Below, in pieces: positions 1 to 8,342 of a DNA stretch of 57,267 nucleotides. The DNA is from Candidatus Berkelbacteria bacterium (GTDB lineage Bacteria > Patescibacteriota > UBA1384 > 2-12-FULL-50-11), in assembly GCA_024654065.1 (NCBI GenBank), contig JANLIQ010000056.1, positions 1-57,267 of the forward strand, in the 5' to 3' direction. Made by a program: the position numbers and the translations under genes. The notes beneath the pieces were generated by a model. That model ran no database searches. It saw only the letters and a program-made list of their open reading frames with translations, and was not told the DNA's origin. Position 1 is the first letter of the stretch. The number at the start of each line of letters is the position of its first letter.

Positions 1-1
1 C

Positions 2-355
2 AAGAATCTTAAAACAGTGGTTTTAGGCGCCGGGAAGTTAGTTGGTGGTCCGCTAGCAAAAGTATTTGCCCGCAATAATTGGCCGCTGACGGTTATCGCC
101 AAGCAAGCCCGCTCTCAAGCCGCAACGATTCGGGAACACGACTTGTTAATTTCGGCCACCGGCGTTCGCAGTCTAGTCGATCCAGAAATGGTCCATCAAG
201 AAATGATTGTGGTTGATGGCTCAGGCCTGGACGTTGACGTTAAGACTATTGAGCCCCTAGTTAAGTTGATTACACCCACCAAAGGGGCGATCGGCCCACT
301 AACAGTTAGCTTCCTTTTCGAGAACTTGCTCACGTCCACCAAGCAGCGAGTTTAA
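2..355 (+). CDS. folD: FolD C-terminal part (methylene-THF dehydrogenase/cyclohydrolase), cut by window edge
   Basis: The reading frame is open from base 2, so the 5' part of the gene lies outside the window. About 117 codons remain. They carry the Rossmann half of FolD: a GAGKLVGGPLA loop corresponding to the family's G-x-S-x-x-VG-x-P motif, an LLISATG strand, a VVDGSGLDVD segment and a C-terminal TPTKGAIGPLTV close to the family's TPVPGGVGPMT. FolD oxidises and hydrolyses 5,10-methylene-THF to 10-formyl-THF in the cytosol, which purine synthesis uses. The GAGK loop and the TPTKG segment are divergent, so a specialised paralogue is possible. Confidence 0.82.
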   Translation, partial: KNLKTVVLGAGKLVGGPLAKVFARNNWPLTVIAKQARSQAATIREHDLLISATGVRSLVDPEMVHQEMIVVDGSGLDVDVKTIEPLVKLITPTKGAIGPLTVSFLFENLLTSTKQRV

Positions 356-381
356 TCTGCAACTGTTTCGCGGCTTTGCGT

Positions 382-2118
382 TTATTTAATACTAAAAACG
401 TTGCCAAGCTCGGTTAGCTTCACTGTCTTTTGCTCAACTTCGCCGCGAGAGCGCACGGTGACAGTTTTATCGGCCACTTCTTTTTCCCCAACAATCAAGA
501 CAAACGGCACTTTTTGATTTTCGGCGTTCCGAATCCGTTTACCGAGAGTTTCTGATGCGTCGTCGAGCTCAAAACGAACCCCTAGATTCGCTAGTTCAGT
601 TGCCACGGCCTGACCGTAATCTATAAACTTTTCGCTAATCGGTAGTATTTTAGCTTGGACGGGCGCCAACCAAAGAGGGAAATCCCCAGCATAGTGCTCG
701 ATCAGAACCGACAAGAATCGTTCGATCGAACCCATAATGGCGGCGTGGATCATAATCACTTGCTCCTCTTTGCCTTCGCTGTTGATAAAGTTCAGATCAA
801 ATCTTTCAGGCAAATTCATGTCCAGCTGAATGGTGGCTAACTGCCATTGGCGGTTGAGGGAATCGCGGGCCATAAAATCAACTTTCGGGCCGTAAAAAGC
901 CGCTTCGCCAGGCGAAACTACGTAATTAGCATTTTTTTGTTTGGCTAGCTGCTCCAATTCGGCCTCGGCTTTCTGCCAAACGCGGGCTTCCCCCAAATAT
1001 TTATCTGGTTGGTTTGGGTCGCGGAAAGATAAATGAACCGATAGATCTTTAAACCCAACCTTGGCGTAAAGCTCGCTAACGATATCCCAAACGGCGAGAA
1101 GCTCGTCTTTGACCTGATCTGGTCGACAGAAAACATGAGCATCGTCTTGGGTGATTGAACGAACCCGCGACAAACCAGCTAGTTCTCCGGTCTGTTCGTC
1201 GCGATAAACCATCGTGGTGTTGGCGTAGCGTTGTGGCAGTTCGCGGTAGCTCCAAGATTTACGGGCGAATATTTGCGTGTGGTGCGGGCAGTTCATCGGC
1301 TTGAGGACGAAAGTGTGGCCTTCACGAGTTTCAATTTTCATTAGATCCTCCTGAAACTTGTCCCAATGACCGGATTTTTTATATAGATCGCTTTTGGCAA
1401 TATGGGGGATTTCTACTTTTTGATAGCCCTTTTTGACTCGCAACGACCAGACATAATCGTCTAAAGTCTGGCGTAAAATATTGCCTTTAGGCGTCCAGAG
1501 TGGCAAGCCGGCACCGACTAGCTCAGAGAACAGGAATAGATCGAGCTGTGGCCCAAGCTTTTTGTGGTCGCGTTTTTTGGCTTCTTCTAACTGCGCTAAG
1601 TGAGCATCAAGTTCTTTTTTGGAGCCAAACGCCGTACCGTAGACTCGAGTCAACATCGCCTTTTTTTCGTCACCGCGCCAGTAAGCTCCAGCTACACTAA
1701 GCAGCTTGAAGGCTTTCACTTCCCCAGTTGAGCTGACATGTGGCCCCTTGCAGAGATCGCTAAACCAATCAATTGTGTAGAATCCAAGCTTTTCGTCCTC
1801 AATACCTTCTACCAACTCCACCTTATACGGCTGGTCTTCTTTTTCGATCCTAGTTAACCCTTCTTTATGACTAAGCATTTCGTGTTTCACGGCTAAATTT
1901 GCCTGGATTATTTTAGACATCGACTTTTCCAGAGTTCCTAGATCGTCTTCTGTTAGTGGCTTAGAAAACTCAAAATCGTAATAAAAGCCATTTTCAATTG
2001 GTGGGCCAATCGCAAATTTTACCTCTGGATCAAACTCATGAGCCGCCATCGCCAAAATATGCGAAGCAGTGTGACGGATCTTGTAAAGTTGGGAATCTTC
2101 GTATTCTTCGTTTTTCAT
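382..2118 (-). CDS. thrS: Threonyl-tRNA synthetase lacking the TGS domain
   Basis: This class II aminoacyl-tRNA synthetase has 578 residues, against about 640 in E. coli. The protein starts directly in the editing domain: HTASH (16-20) and the C123/H127 pair form the editing-site metal cluster, so the N-terminal TGS domain is absent. The catalytic core shows the zinc Cys of KPMNCPHH (C277) and the His of DDAHVF (328), then motif 3 around MGSIERF. The C-terminal anticodon-binding domain starts near LAPVQAKIL. A TACAAT -10 box and a short TTGGAGAT site precede the ATG. The gene converges on folD with 26 nt between them. Confidence 0.96.
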   Translation of the reverse strand: MKNEEYEDSQLYKIRHTASHILAMAAHEFDPEVKFAIGPPIENGFYYDFEFSKPLTEDDLGTLEKSMSKIIQANLAVKHEMLSHKEGLTRIEKEDQPYKVELVEGIEDEKLGFYTIDWFSDLCKGPHVSSTGEVKAFKLLSVAGAYWRGDEKKAMLTRVYGTAFGSKKELDAHLAQLEEAKKRDHKKLGPQLDLFLFSELVGAGLPLWTPKGNILRQTLDDYVWSLRVKKGYQKVEIPHIAKSDLYKKSGHWDKFQEDLMKIETREGHTFVLKPMNCPHHTQIFARKSWSYRELPQRYANTTMVYRDEQTGELAGLSRVRSITQDDAHVFCRPDQVKDELLAVWDIVSELYAKVGFKDLSVHLSFRDPNQPDKYLGEARVWQKAEAELEQLAKQKNANYVVSPGEAAFYGPKVDFMARDSLNRQWQLATIQLDMNLPERFDLNFINSEGKEEQVIMIHAAIMGSIERFLSVLIEHYAGDFPLWLAPVQAKILPISEKFIDYGQAVATELANLGVRFELDDASETLGKRIRNAENQKVPFVLIVGEKEVADKTVTVRSRGEVEQKTVKLTELGNVFSIK

Positions 2119-2220
2119 ATCTCCAAGAATTGTAACGGATTATTGACCAGACCCCAACCCTACCCGTACCGCCAACAACCGCAATCAAGCTAACTACTAC
2201 AACCCCTAGCCAACTGTGGT

Positions 2221-3342
2221 GTGGGTAAACATCTTGACTTCACTTTAAATTATCAGGTAAGGACGCTAAACTTGAAAAAGATGTTCTTTTCCGCAAGCAA
2301 AGATAAACCGTCCAACCTGACTAGCGAGGAAGAAGCAATCCTTCGTTCAATTGTTGTTGCATCAGAGAACAATCCTAACCATCCCGAATTTCCTCCAGGT
2401 AACCCAAGATTTCCAGCAACCCCAACGTATAAAATTGTAGTACCTGGTTTTACTAATGTCTGGCTCAAAGACGAAAGCGTCAACCCGACTGGCACTCACA
2501 AAGATCGATTAGCCTGGGAGATTATAGTCACATATAAATATTTCATTGAAGCAAAGAAACGCGGTCAAACCACTGGTGCGCTACCTCATATGTCAATTAT
2601 CTCCTCTGGCTCAGCGGCAATGGCCGTCCAATCCATGCTGCGCCGTTACAGGCTGCCAGATTTAAAAGTGTTAGTAGACATCCACATAGGCTCCGATACG
2701 GTTGCAGGACTTAGACAGATTGGTTGCGAAATTCATCGGGCTGACTTAAGCCGGCGCTTACTTAGTTGGAAAGATATCCTAAAGCTGACATTTAATCGAA
2801 ATGGTTTTGATATTACTTCGTCGGTTGCCCTTGACCCAACAACTCGGTTTTACGACTGGCTAAGTTACGAGATTATCAATACAAACCCATCGTTTTGTTT
2901 TATCCCATTCGGCACAGGAAACCTCTATGAGAACGTTCTTAACGTTGCTAAGAAAGAGATTTCCTCACGTTCAGGTTACGATCCACGATTCAAGGGTGAC
3001 ATCAGGCTGTTGAGTGAGTGCAATTTTATGGGGGCTACCACCAACAATCCTAGCTCCAAATTGGCGGAAAAACTCTACGCTCCGCACCTGCCATTTGCAG
3101 ACTATAATGAACAATGGATAAGGCTATATCGACAAGCGGGATACTGTGGGCCGTTGTCTGATGTTCGCGTAGTAAAGGAACTGTTTGTTGATGAAGCTAT
3201 GAAACTTGCTGCCAATCAAGGCATCAACTGTGAGCCATCGGCAACTGCTGGATTGGCTCTGATGCTACAGCTTAAAGATTCGTTACCGCGCGATAAAAAA
3301 ATGCTGATTGTTAATACCGGTAAGTCTCATCTGCCGAAATAA
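2221..3342 (+). CDS. PLP-dependent fold-type II enzyme, threonine synthase/TrpB-like
   Basis: The 373-aa protein belongs to the tryptophan synthase beta superfamily. The probable Schiff-base lysine is in NPTGTHKDR (about residue 94), followed by a substrate loop SSGSAAMAV and a phosphate-binding FGTGNLYEN. The best guess is a threonine synthase-like or related amino-acid lyase, but the substrate cannot be read from sequence. The GTG at 2221 has no ribosome binding site; an ATG at 2281 (MFFSASK) is an equally good start, and the conserved region begins well after both. A TATAAT box just after the stop may drive smpB. Confidence 0.7.
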   Translation: MGKHLDFTLNYQVRTLNLKKMFFSASKDKPSNLTSEEEAILRSIVVASENNPNHPEFPPGNPRFPATPTYKIVVPGFTNVWLKDESVNPTGTHKDRLAWEIIVTYKYFIEAKKRGQTTGALPHMSIISSGSAAMAVQSMLRRYRLPDLKVLVDIHIGSDTVAGLRQIGCEIHRADLSRRLLSWKDILKLTFNRNGFDITSSVALDPTTRFYDWLSYEIINTNPSFCFIPFGTGNLYENVLNVAKKEISSRSGYDPRFKGDIRLLSECNFMGATTNNPSSKLAEKLYAPHLPFADYNEQWIRLYRQAGYCGPLSDVRVVKELFVDEAMKLAANQGINCEPSATAGLALMLQLKDSLPRDKKMLIVNTGKSHLPK

Positions 3343-3367
3343 TTATAATTTCAGGTAGAACAATGCT

Positions 3368-3814
3368 ATGAAATCTATTGCTTCCAACAAAAAGGCGTAT
3401 TTCGACTACTCAATTACAGACGACGTGGAAGCCGGGCTAGTTTTGACGGGCGAAGAAATCAAAGCCATTCGCGACAAACGAGTTAATATTAGCGGGAGCT
3501 ATGTCAAACCGTTCATCGCCGATGGCGCTAATGAGCTTTGGTGGGTGGGTAGTAATTTTAATATCGAGAATGGCGATCAATCACGGAGTAAGAAACTTTT
3601 GCTCCATAAGATAGAGATCGAACGGTTGACTGGTAAACTCTCGGCCAAAAACCTGACGATCGTACCGCTGGAATTATATTTATCTCGGGGTCGAGCTAAA
3701 CTCAAAATTGGCTTGGCCAGTCGCAAGCAAGTTCATGACAAACGGGAAACTCTCAAGAAACGAGACATCGAACGGGAAGTTGCTCGCCGTCTTAACGATC
3801 GAAGTAAAAAGTAA
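3368..3814 (+). CDS. smpB: SsrA-binding protein SmpB
   Basis: The 148-aa protein matches SmpB throughout: NKKAYFDYSI at the start, LTGEEIKAIR, then GSYVKPF, KLLLHKIEI, and a basic C-terminal tail that folds along the mRNA channel. It delivers tmRNA to stalled ribosomes. Its RNA partner ssrA is in the same window but about 24 kb away (27670-28058). A TATAAT sequence lies at 3344-3349 and an AGGTAG site precedes the ATG. The downstream gene converges with 1 nt between stops. Confidence 0.96.
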   Translation: MKSIASNKKAYFDYSITDDVEAGLVLTGEEIKAIRDKRVNISGSYVKPFIADGANELWWVGSNFNIENGDQSRSKKLLLHKIEIERLTGKLSAKNLTIVPLELYLSRGRAKLKIGLASRKQVHDKRETLKKRDIEREVARRLNDRSKK

Positions 3815-3815
3815 C

Positions 3816-4694
3816 CTAAGGAGAGTCTGAACTGGTAGAGTCGTCGCTTACAGTTTCTTTTAGTAGGTCAATCTCGTCGCGGGCAGCCGATAGACTGCTC
3901 TTAGCTGCTTTAAGAGTGGTCTTGGCAGCGGCAAGGTCGGCTTTGTAAGTAGTAGCACCCGGGTTATTTGCGATCTTTTTGTACGCCGCGTAAGCAGACT
4001 GGGCTTTCGCCTTAGTGTCCGCTAAGAGTGCTTCAAGCTTGGTGGTGTCCAGTCCGTCAGCTTTGAGTCGCGTTACAATCGTCGCCAATTTCCCCTCCAC
4101 CAAGCCAACTATCTTGTCGGATATGCACATACCACGAACTGCTGGCAACACGGCGATATAAACATGGTTTTTGCCGATGATATCGTCACTGATCTTTGTT
4201 CTGATGCTATCGACGGTTTGGAGCGTAATCGCTTCGGCCTGATCTTTCTCCAACCGAGTAATGACAGCGTTGATTGCAGTAACTGCTTCAGCTTTCGCCG
4301 CGGCACGACAGTTTTTGGTGTGCTCACCTGACTGTAACTTTTTCAATACCTCTAATCGACCCTCAGCTAATTCTTTAGCTAGCTCCCGAGATTTTTCAAG
4401 TTTTTTATCTTCTTTGGCTGTTTTAGCTTCTTCTAAAAGTTTTTTATAGTTCTCGCGCGATGTTGAACGTTCGGTCTTAGCCTTTTCCCGAAGCTCCTCT
4501 GCTGCTTTAATCTTTATTTCCCGCTGTTTCTTGGCTTTTTCCAACAAAGCTTCTTGGGCTTTCTTTTGTTCTTCTGACTGTTCGTTCGAACCAGAACTTG
4601 AATTCCCATCCTCCGCACTCACGTAGACCATGGGCGTCACCAACAAATTACCCACAATAAGAAAACTTAAACCAAATAATCCCAGTTTTTTCAT
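3816..4694 (-). CDS. Secreted Lys/Glu/Ala-rich coiled-coil protein
   Basis: About 292 residues. A clear signal peptide (MKKLGLFGLSFLIVGNLL, cleavage near VSA-ED) is followed by a Ser-rich linker, a long charged helix rich in K, E and A (mature residues about 25-110), and a second helical region with two Cys. The tail is Ser/Asp rich. No catalytic motif is visible; a periplasmic or surface-associated scaffold is plausible. The ATG at 4694 touches the TAA of the upstream gene, so translation is probably coupled; a longer start at 4715 would only add residues before the signal peptide. Confidence 0.72.
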   Translation of the reverse strand: MKKLGLFGLSFLIVGNLLVTPMVYVSAEDGNSSSGSNEQSEEQKKAQEALLEKAKKQREIKIKAAEELREKAKTERSTSRENYKKLLEEAKTAKEDKKLEKSRELAKELAEGRLEVLKKLQSGEHTKNCRAAAKAEAVTAINAVITRLEKDQAEAITLQTVDSIRTKISDDIIGKNHVYIAVLPAVRGMCISDKIVGLVEGKLATIVTRLKADGLDTTKLEALLADTKAKAQSAYAAYKKIANNPGATTYKADLAAAKTTLKAAKSSLSAARDEIDLLKETVSDDSTSSDSP

Positions 4695-4695
4695 T

Positions 4696-4974
4696 TTAAA
4701 AATTAACTGTGTCATCTTCGGATCCTTCGTCAGCCTCTATTTCGCTTAAATCGTTGTCAATGTCGTCTAGTGCGGCAAGAATCTCAGTCTTGGCTTCGGT
4801 TATTGGACTGAGAGTATTGGTCGGCGCTGTCGTCGCCACCGGTTCAGGTGTTGCTGATTTGGAATTAAAGTAAACCCAGCTGATAGCACCTGTAATCAAC
4901 AGCAATGCTAGGACGGCAATAAAAATAGACAGCGCCGTCGAAGCAGGTTTTTCAGTCTTTGGTTCGGGGAACAT
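4696..4974 (-). CDS. Small single-pass membrane protein
   Basis: About 92 residues from the ATG at 4974. There is a short charged N-terminus (FPEPKTEKP), one transmembrane helix (ALSIFIAVLALLLITGAISW), then a Thr/Pro-rich stretch and an acidic tail ending EGSEDDTVNF. It has no recognisable family. It is co-transcribed with the coiled-coil gene downstream, so the pair may form an envelope complex. There is no Shine-Dalgarno site; instead a perfect 14-bp inverted repeat ends 4 nt before the ATG. A TTG at 5031 would extend the protein through that repeat and looks less likely. Confidence 0.6.
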   Translation of the reverse strand: MFPEPKTEKPASTALSIFIAVLALLLITGAISWVYFNSKSATPEPVATTAPTNTLSPITEAKTEILAALDDIDNDLSEIEADEGSEDDTVNF

Positions 4975-4978
4975 AATA

Positions 4979-5026
4979 ATATGTTGGCTTGTTGCTGAGG
5001 CCCTGTCAACATACAAGCCAACATAT
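4979..5026 (-). repeat. Perfect 14-bp inverted repeat just upstream of a start codon
   Basis: Arms 4979-4992 and 5013-5026 (ATATGTTGGCTTGT and its exact complement) are separated by 20 nt. In the minus-strand transcript this makes a strong stem-loop that ends 4 nt before the ATG at 4974. It could be an operator or an mRNA structure that controls initiation. Confidence 0.75.
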
Positions 5027-5047
5027 CTCAAGTCTAATGTCTGAAGT

Positions 5048-5419
5048 CTAAAGTTCGATTTTTTGTAATTTCCAGCTCAAGGTGTCTTCGTTTTTGGTTT
5101 GATAATCGCCGGCGCCAACCTCGGCTGGCTGCCCATTGATTTCAAATGCCCAAAAATGAGTGGCTGGCGCTTTGACCCCGTCAATCGATTGCACCATCTC
5201 ACCGAAACTAAATGATTGCGTTTCAACCTGGTGGCTAGATTTCAAAAGCTCTAAAGCGTTTTGACCTTCAACCCCCCGGTAACTAATCTCACATTTCTGC
5301 TCCAACTGCGCAATCTCGTTGATCGGGTTGCATAAATTACGATCAGGCACAATCAGCCACAAACCAAAGGCCAGAACCAATACTCCAATCACATAAATCC
5401 AATTCGGTCGTCGTTGCAT
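5048..5419 (-). CDS. DUF4430 (transcobalamin-like C-terminal) membrane-anchored protein
   Basis: About 123 residues from the ATG at 5419, which sits 9 nt after an AAAGGAG site. One N-terminal transmembrane anchor (WIYVIGVLVLAFGLWLIV) leads to an extracytoplasmic DUF4430 domain: YRGVEGQNALELLK, a middle SIDGVKAP, then HFWAFEINGQPAEVGAG and LSWKLQKIEL at the end. DUF4430 is the beta-rich fold shared with the C-terminal domain of intrinsic factor/transcobalamin. The upstream leader looks like a cobalamin riboswitch, which supports a role in corrinoid capture at the cell surface; that function is inferred. Confidence 0.78.
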   Translation of the reverse strand: MQRRPNWIYVIGVLVLAFGLWLIVPDRNLCNPINEIAQLEQKCEISYRGVEGQNALELLKSSHQVETQSFSFGEMVQSIDGVKAPATHFWAFEINGQPAEVGAGDYQTKNEDTLSWKLQKIEL

Positions 5420-5435
5420 AATGGTAGCTCCTTTC

Positions 5436-5461
5436 AAAAAACCCTCGCGAGCAGTCGAGGG
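5436..5461 (-). terminator. Riboswitch expression-platform terminator
   Basis: On the minus strand CCCTCG, an 8-nt loop and CGAGGG are followed by six T. The loop contains CTGCTCG (complement of 5448-5454), which is exactly complementary to CGAGCAG at the 3' end of the aptamer (5472-5478). Terminator and antiterminator are therefore mutually exclusive. Confidence 0.75.
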
Positions 5462-5590
5462 ATTAATATTTCTGCTCGGAAAAATCGGGGTCGGGCTTTA
5501 ACCCTTCGACTAAGCTCAGGGCGAACCGTTGCGGCACAGCGACGGAATTCCACCGTCTTCACCAAAACATGTAACTTCGAGGTACTTGCT
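5462..5590 (-). promoter_or_regulatory. Probable cobalamin riboswitch aptamer
   Basis: The minus-strand leader of the DUF4430 gene contains the conserved cobalamin-riboswitch core: TTACATG and GGTG, then GGTGGAATTCC, then GCTGTGCCGCAACGG (around 5527-5555). An AGCCCGA stretch near 5491 may be a divergent B12 box. The aptamer sits between a TTGACA promoter and a terminator just before the Shine-Dalgarno site, the usual layout for a transcriptional off-switch. The B12 box departs from consensus, so this may be a variant class. Confidence 0.75.
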
Positions 5591-5591
5591 A

Positions 5592-5620
5592 CTTGTACGG
5601 CGAATAATTACTACTGTCAA
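5592..5620 (-). promoter_or_regulatory. Promoter of riboswitch-DUF4430 unit
   Basis: -35 TTGACA (complement of 5615-5620), a 17-nt spacer, and -10 TACAAG (complement of 5592-5597). It is back to back with the M23 promoter. Confidence 0.55.
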
Positions 5621-5623
5621 CAA

Positions 5624-5652
5624 TTGATCTATAGCCAGGAATGTGATAAGAT
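5624..5652 (+). promoter_or_regulatory. Promoter of M23 peptidase gene
   Basis: -35 TTGATC (5624-5629), 17-nt spacer, -10 TAAGAT (5647-5652). It lies 3 bp from the divergent TTGACA box. Confidence 0.6.
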
Positions 5653-5707
5653 TCGGGAAGCAAATTAGGGATCGGTTCCTTAATAATCGGGTTTCTGGAG
5701 AGATGAT

Positions 5708-6499
5708 ATGATGAGCTCACTATTAGCAATCGGTCTAGCTGTATTTGCGGCTGGCAATTATTCACCGTGGGAGGAATCAAAAATGGATGGACCTTCAGCC
5801 TTCTTGGCTATCCCACTTGCGAAGAATCTCAAACTCGAGATCTCGCAGGGCTGGGTCTACAGCGACGATGAGCGCAGTATCCATCCGAGTATCCCGACCC
5901 ACTTCGCTGTGGACTTTCCCTCCGCTTGGGGAACTCCAGTCTATGCCCCCGCTGACGGCGTCGCGCTTGCGAGCTATCACACCTACGACATGGTCGATTC
6001 TCAAGGCCGAACAATCGGCTACGGACTCGGTCTGTTCGTCGCCATCTGGCATGACAAGCAACGGCTCTACACCAGCTACAGCCATTTGAGCGGGGTCAAC
6101 GACAAGTTGGTCCCCTACATCCAGCCTTCGCTGGAAGGACTCAACTGGCAACCACGCCGAGCTCTATACGTCTCGATCGAGACGTTCAGAACGATGGCCA
6201 AGCCTGTCAAGCGCGGCGATCTGATCGGCTACGTCGGTTACTCGGGCCTACGGCTTGGTTATCCGGAAGTTCCGTCGAACCCACCGAAGATCGATCCGTT
6301 GGTCAACAAGACCTGGGATCCGCACGGGGCCCACCTTCACTGGGAGGTCTACACCCGCACGGCGGACGGTGGTAAGAAGGACGAACGCTACGATCCGTTT
6401 GGGATCAAGGGAGAGCGGGAGAAGTACGCCAATGTCTTCACAAAAGCCCAGGGGCTAATCCTGGCAAACCCCGACGGTTCGCCACAGTTCGCCAAATGA
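5708..6499 (+). CDS. Secreted M23 (LytM-type) metallopeptidase
   Basis: 263 residues. A short hydrophobic N-terminus (MSSLLAIGLAVFAAG) suggests export. The M23 zinc site is visible as HFAVD (first His and Asp ligands) and HGAHLHWEVY (the HxH motif). Between them, GTPVYAPADGVA and RGDLIGYVGYSG are typical LytM strands. The family cuts peptidoglycan cross-bridges, so a role in wall remodelling or attack on neighbouring cells is likely. GGAG precedes the ATG by 7 nt. Codon use is more GC-rich than in ychF next to it (GGC, GTC, ATC and CTC favoured), as in several other Shine-Dalgarno-led genes here. Confidence 0.88.
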   Translation: MMSSLLAIGLAVFAAGNYSPWEESKMDGPSAFLAIPLAKNLKLEISQGWVYSDDERSIHPSIPTHFAVDFPSAWGTPVYAPADGVALASYHTYDMVDSQGRTIGYGLGLFVAIWHDKQRLYTSYSHLSGVNDKLVPYIQPSLEGLNWQPRRALYVSIETFRTMAKPVKRGDLIGYVGYSGLRLGYPEVPSNPPKIDPLVNKTWDPHGAHLHWEVYTRTADGGKKDERYDPFGIKGEREKYANVFTKAQGLILANPDGSPQFAK

Positions 6500-6519
6500 A
6501 AACCCCTTCTCGTCGTCAG

Positions 6520-6554
6520 AGGCGCGCACCGTTCGGTGTTGCGCCTCCTTTTTT
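6520..6554 (+). terminator. Rho-independent terminator after M23 gene
   Basis: Outer stem AGGCGC/GCGCCT, inner stem CACC/GGTG around GTTC, then CCTTTTTT. Confidence 0.8.
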
Positions 6555-6581
6555 ATACTCAAATAAGGTAAAATTACTCTG

Positions 6582-7640
6582 ATGGAAATCGGAATAGTTG
6601 GTTTACCAAACGTTGGTAAGTCGTCACTATTTAATGCATTAACCAAAGCGGGCGCGCAGGCGTCTAATTTTCCGTTCACAACAATCGAGCCAAACGTTGG
6701 TGTTGTCAGCGTACCGGATAAGCGATTGGAATTTCTAACCACAACTTTTAGCTCGGCCAAAACGGTACCGGCCACTATCAAATTCGTCGACATCGCTGGG
6801 TTAGTGAAGGGCGCTTCGCAGGGTGAGGGCCTGGGCAACAAGTTTTTGAGCCACATCCGTTCGGTAGACGCGATTGTCGAGGTTGTGCGGGTGTTTGACG
6901 ACCCTAATGTTATCCATGTTCACGGTGGCGTTGACCCTGACTCAGACATCAGCACTATCAACACCGAACTTTTATTAGCCGACTTAGAACAGGCAACCAA
7001 ATCCCTCGAAAGTTTAAATAAAAATAAATCTAAGGACCCCCATACCTTTGAAGGTATAAAATTACTAGAGAAAGCTATCGAATTATTTAACAACGATATT
7101 CCACTGCGAACAAAACCAGATCTGGTGCAGGAATTGAAAGAGTTTCAGTTTTTGAGTGCTAAGCCGCTGCTCTATGTTGCCAATACTAGTGAGGGATCAG
7201 CTGATATAACCGCTATAAAGAAGCATGCCGAAACTGAAGGGGCGGGGGTAATCGCGATTAACGTTAAGGCCGAAAACGAAATTGTTGAACTGCCTGAAGC
7301 CGAGCAAGTCGAGTTTCGGACCGAGCTAGGGCTGAAATCGGGTCTCGATGAAGTGATTAAAGCCGGTTATGAGCTGCTGGGATTAATAACTTTTCTGACT
7401 GCTGGGCCAGACGAATCTCGAGCTTGGACAATAACTAAAGGCACTAAAGCGCCGCAAGCGGCCGGTAAAATTCACACCGATTTTGAGCATGGTTTCATCC
7501 GCGCCCAGGTTTATGCGTTCGAAGACTTAAAAAAATACGGCTCGGAAAAAGCGATTCGTGATGCCGGCCGCCTGCGCAGCGAAGGCAAAGAATATACCGT
7601 CGCCGACGGTGATGTGGTCGAGTTCCTATTCAATGTATAA
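6582..7640 (+). CDS. ychF: YchF/OLA1-type ATPase
   Basis: 352 residues, close to the usual 363. The Walker A loop is GLPNVGKS, switch II is DIAGLVKGASQGEGLGN, and the specificity loop is NTSE where Ras-like GTPases have NKxD, which is the mark of the ATP-preferring YchF group. The C-terminal TGS domain covers roughly the last 85 residues and ends VADGDVVEFLFNV. The protein binds ribosomes and takes part in stress responses. A TAAAAT box ends 7 nt before the ATG and there is no Shine-Dalgarno site, which fits a leaderless mRNA. Confidence 0.96.
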   Translation: MEIGIVGLPNVGKSSLFNALTKAGAQASNFPFTTIEPNVGVVSVPDKRLEFLTTTFSSAKTVPATIKFVDIAGLVKGASQGEGLGNKFLSHIRSVDAIVEVVRVFDDPNVIHVHGGVDPDSDISTINTELLLADLEQATKSLESLNKNKSKDPHTFEGIKLLEKAIELFNNDIPLRTKPDLVQELKEFQFLSAKPLLYVANTSEGSADITAIKKHAETEGAGVIAINVKAENEIVELPEAEQVEFRTELGLKSGLDEVIKAGYELLGLITFLTAGPDESRAWTITKGTKAPQAAGKIHTDFEHGFIRAQVYAFEDLKKYGSEKAIRDAGRLRSEGKEYTVADGDVVEFLFNV

Positions 7641-7652
7641 ATTATAACTACG

Positions 7653-8342
7653 ATGGATATAGCTCGTGCCTACCGTTCTTGCGAGGCGGCCCGAATCTCC
7701 GGCCTTGGCCAACCAGTTAACTCGTGGTCATCGTTGGCATTCTTTGGGCTAGCGACTACGTACTTAATAAGTTGGACTACTAGAACACAAAGATTTATCC
7801 AAAACTCGCGTCTTTATAGCTATCTATTCATCCTTGTTGTTGCGCTAATCGGTATTGGCTCTTTCTTGGCTCACGGTACCCTAACCGTATGGGGTGGAGC
7901 AGTTGATTTTGAGAGTATGTATTTGTTAGTGACACTGGCCATGCTACTTGGCCTAAATTGGTTTTATCCGATACCGCAGAAGCTACTACTGTTCATCTGG
8001 TTGGTAGTTAATGTACCGCTAACTTACATTGCCATTCAACCGGCTCGAATCACCGACTATACCTTCATGCTTCTGGTTTTTCTGGTGATAATAATTGAGT
8101 TAATTGCCTTGAATCGCCTTAAGCAGCTGGGTAATAGTTACTTTTGGCTATCAATACTTTCGCTTGCGGTTGGTTACGGTATTTGGCAACTTGATGTCAG
8201 GAAAATCTGGTGTAGCCCGTACGGCTTATGGCAAGGCCACGCCGTTTGGCATCTACTGACCGCCTTAGCTGCTTGCTTCTTGTATATCTATCTGGCCACT
8301 AAGCCCAACCCTAGAACTGCAGTAGGGCGTGATGATCTTTGA
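7653..8342 (+). CDS. Ceramidase-like (CREST superfamily) multipass membrane protein
   Basis: 229 residues with about seven transmembrane segments. The N-terminus CEAARISGLGQPVNSWSS matches the start of the alkaline ceramidase family. The three metal-site motifs of the superfamily are present: GIGSFLAHGT, the Asp in GGAVDFESM, and GHAVWHLLTA near the C-terminus. The superfamily uses a membrane zinc to hydrolyse amides or lipids. The bacterial substrate is unknown; lipid scavenging from a host is an inference. The 3' end overlaps the convergent metallopeptidase gene by 32 nt. Confidence 0.72.
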   Translation: MDIARAYRSCEAARISGLGQPVNSWSSLAFFGLATTYLISWTTRTQRFIQNSRLYSYLFILVVALIGIGSFLAHGTLTVWGGAVDFESMYLLVTLAMLLGLNWFYPIPQKLLLFIWLVVNVPLTYIAIQPARITDYTFMLLVFLVIIIELIALNRLKQLGNSYFWLSILSLAVGYGIWQLDVRKIWCSPYGLWQGHAVWHLLTALAACFLYIYLATKPNPRTAVGRDDL

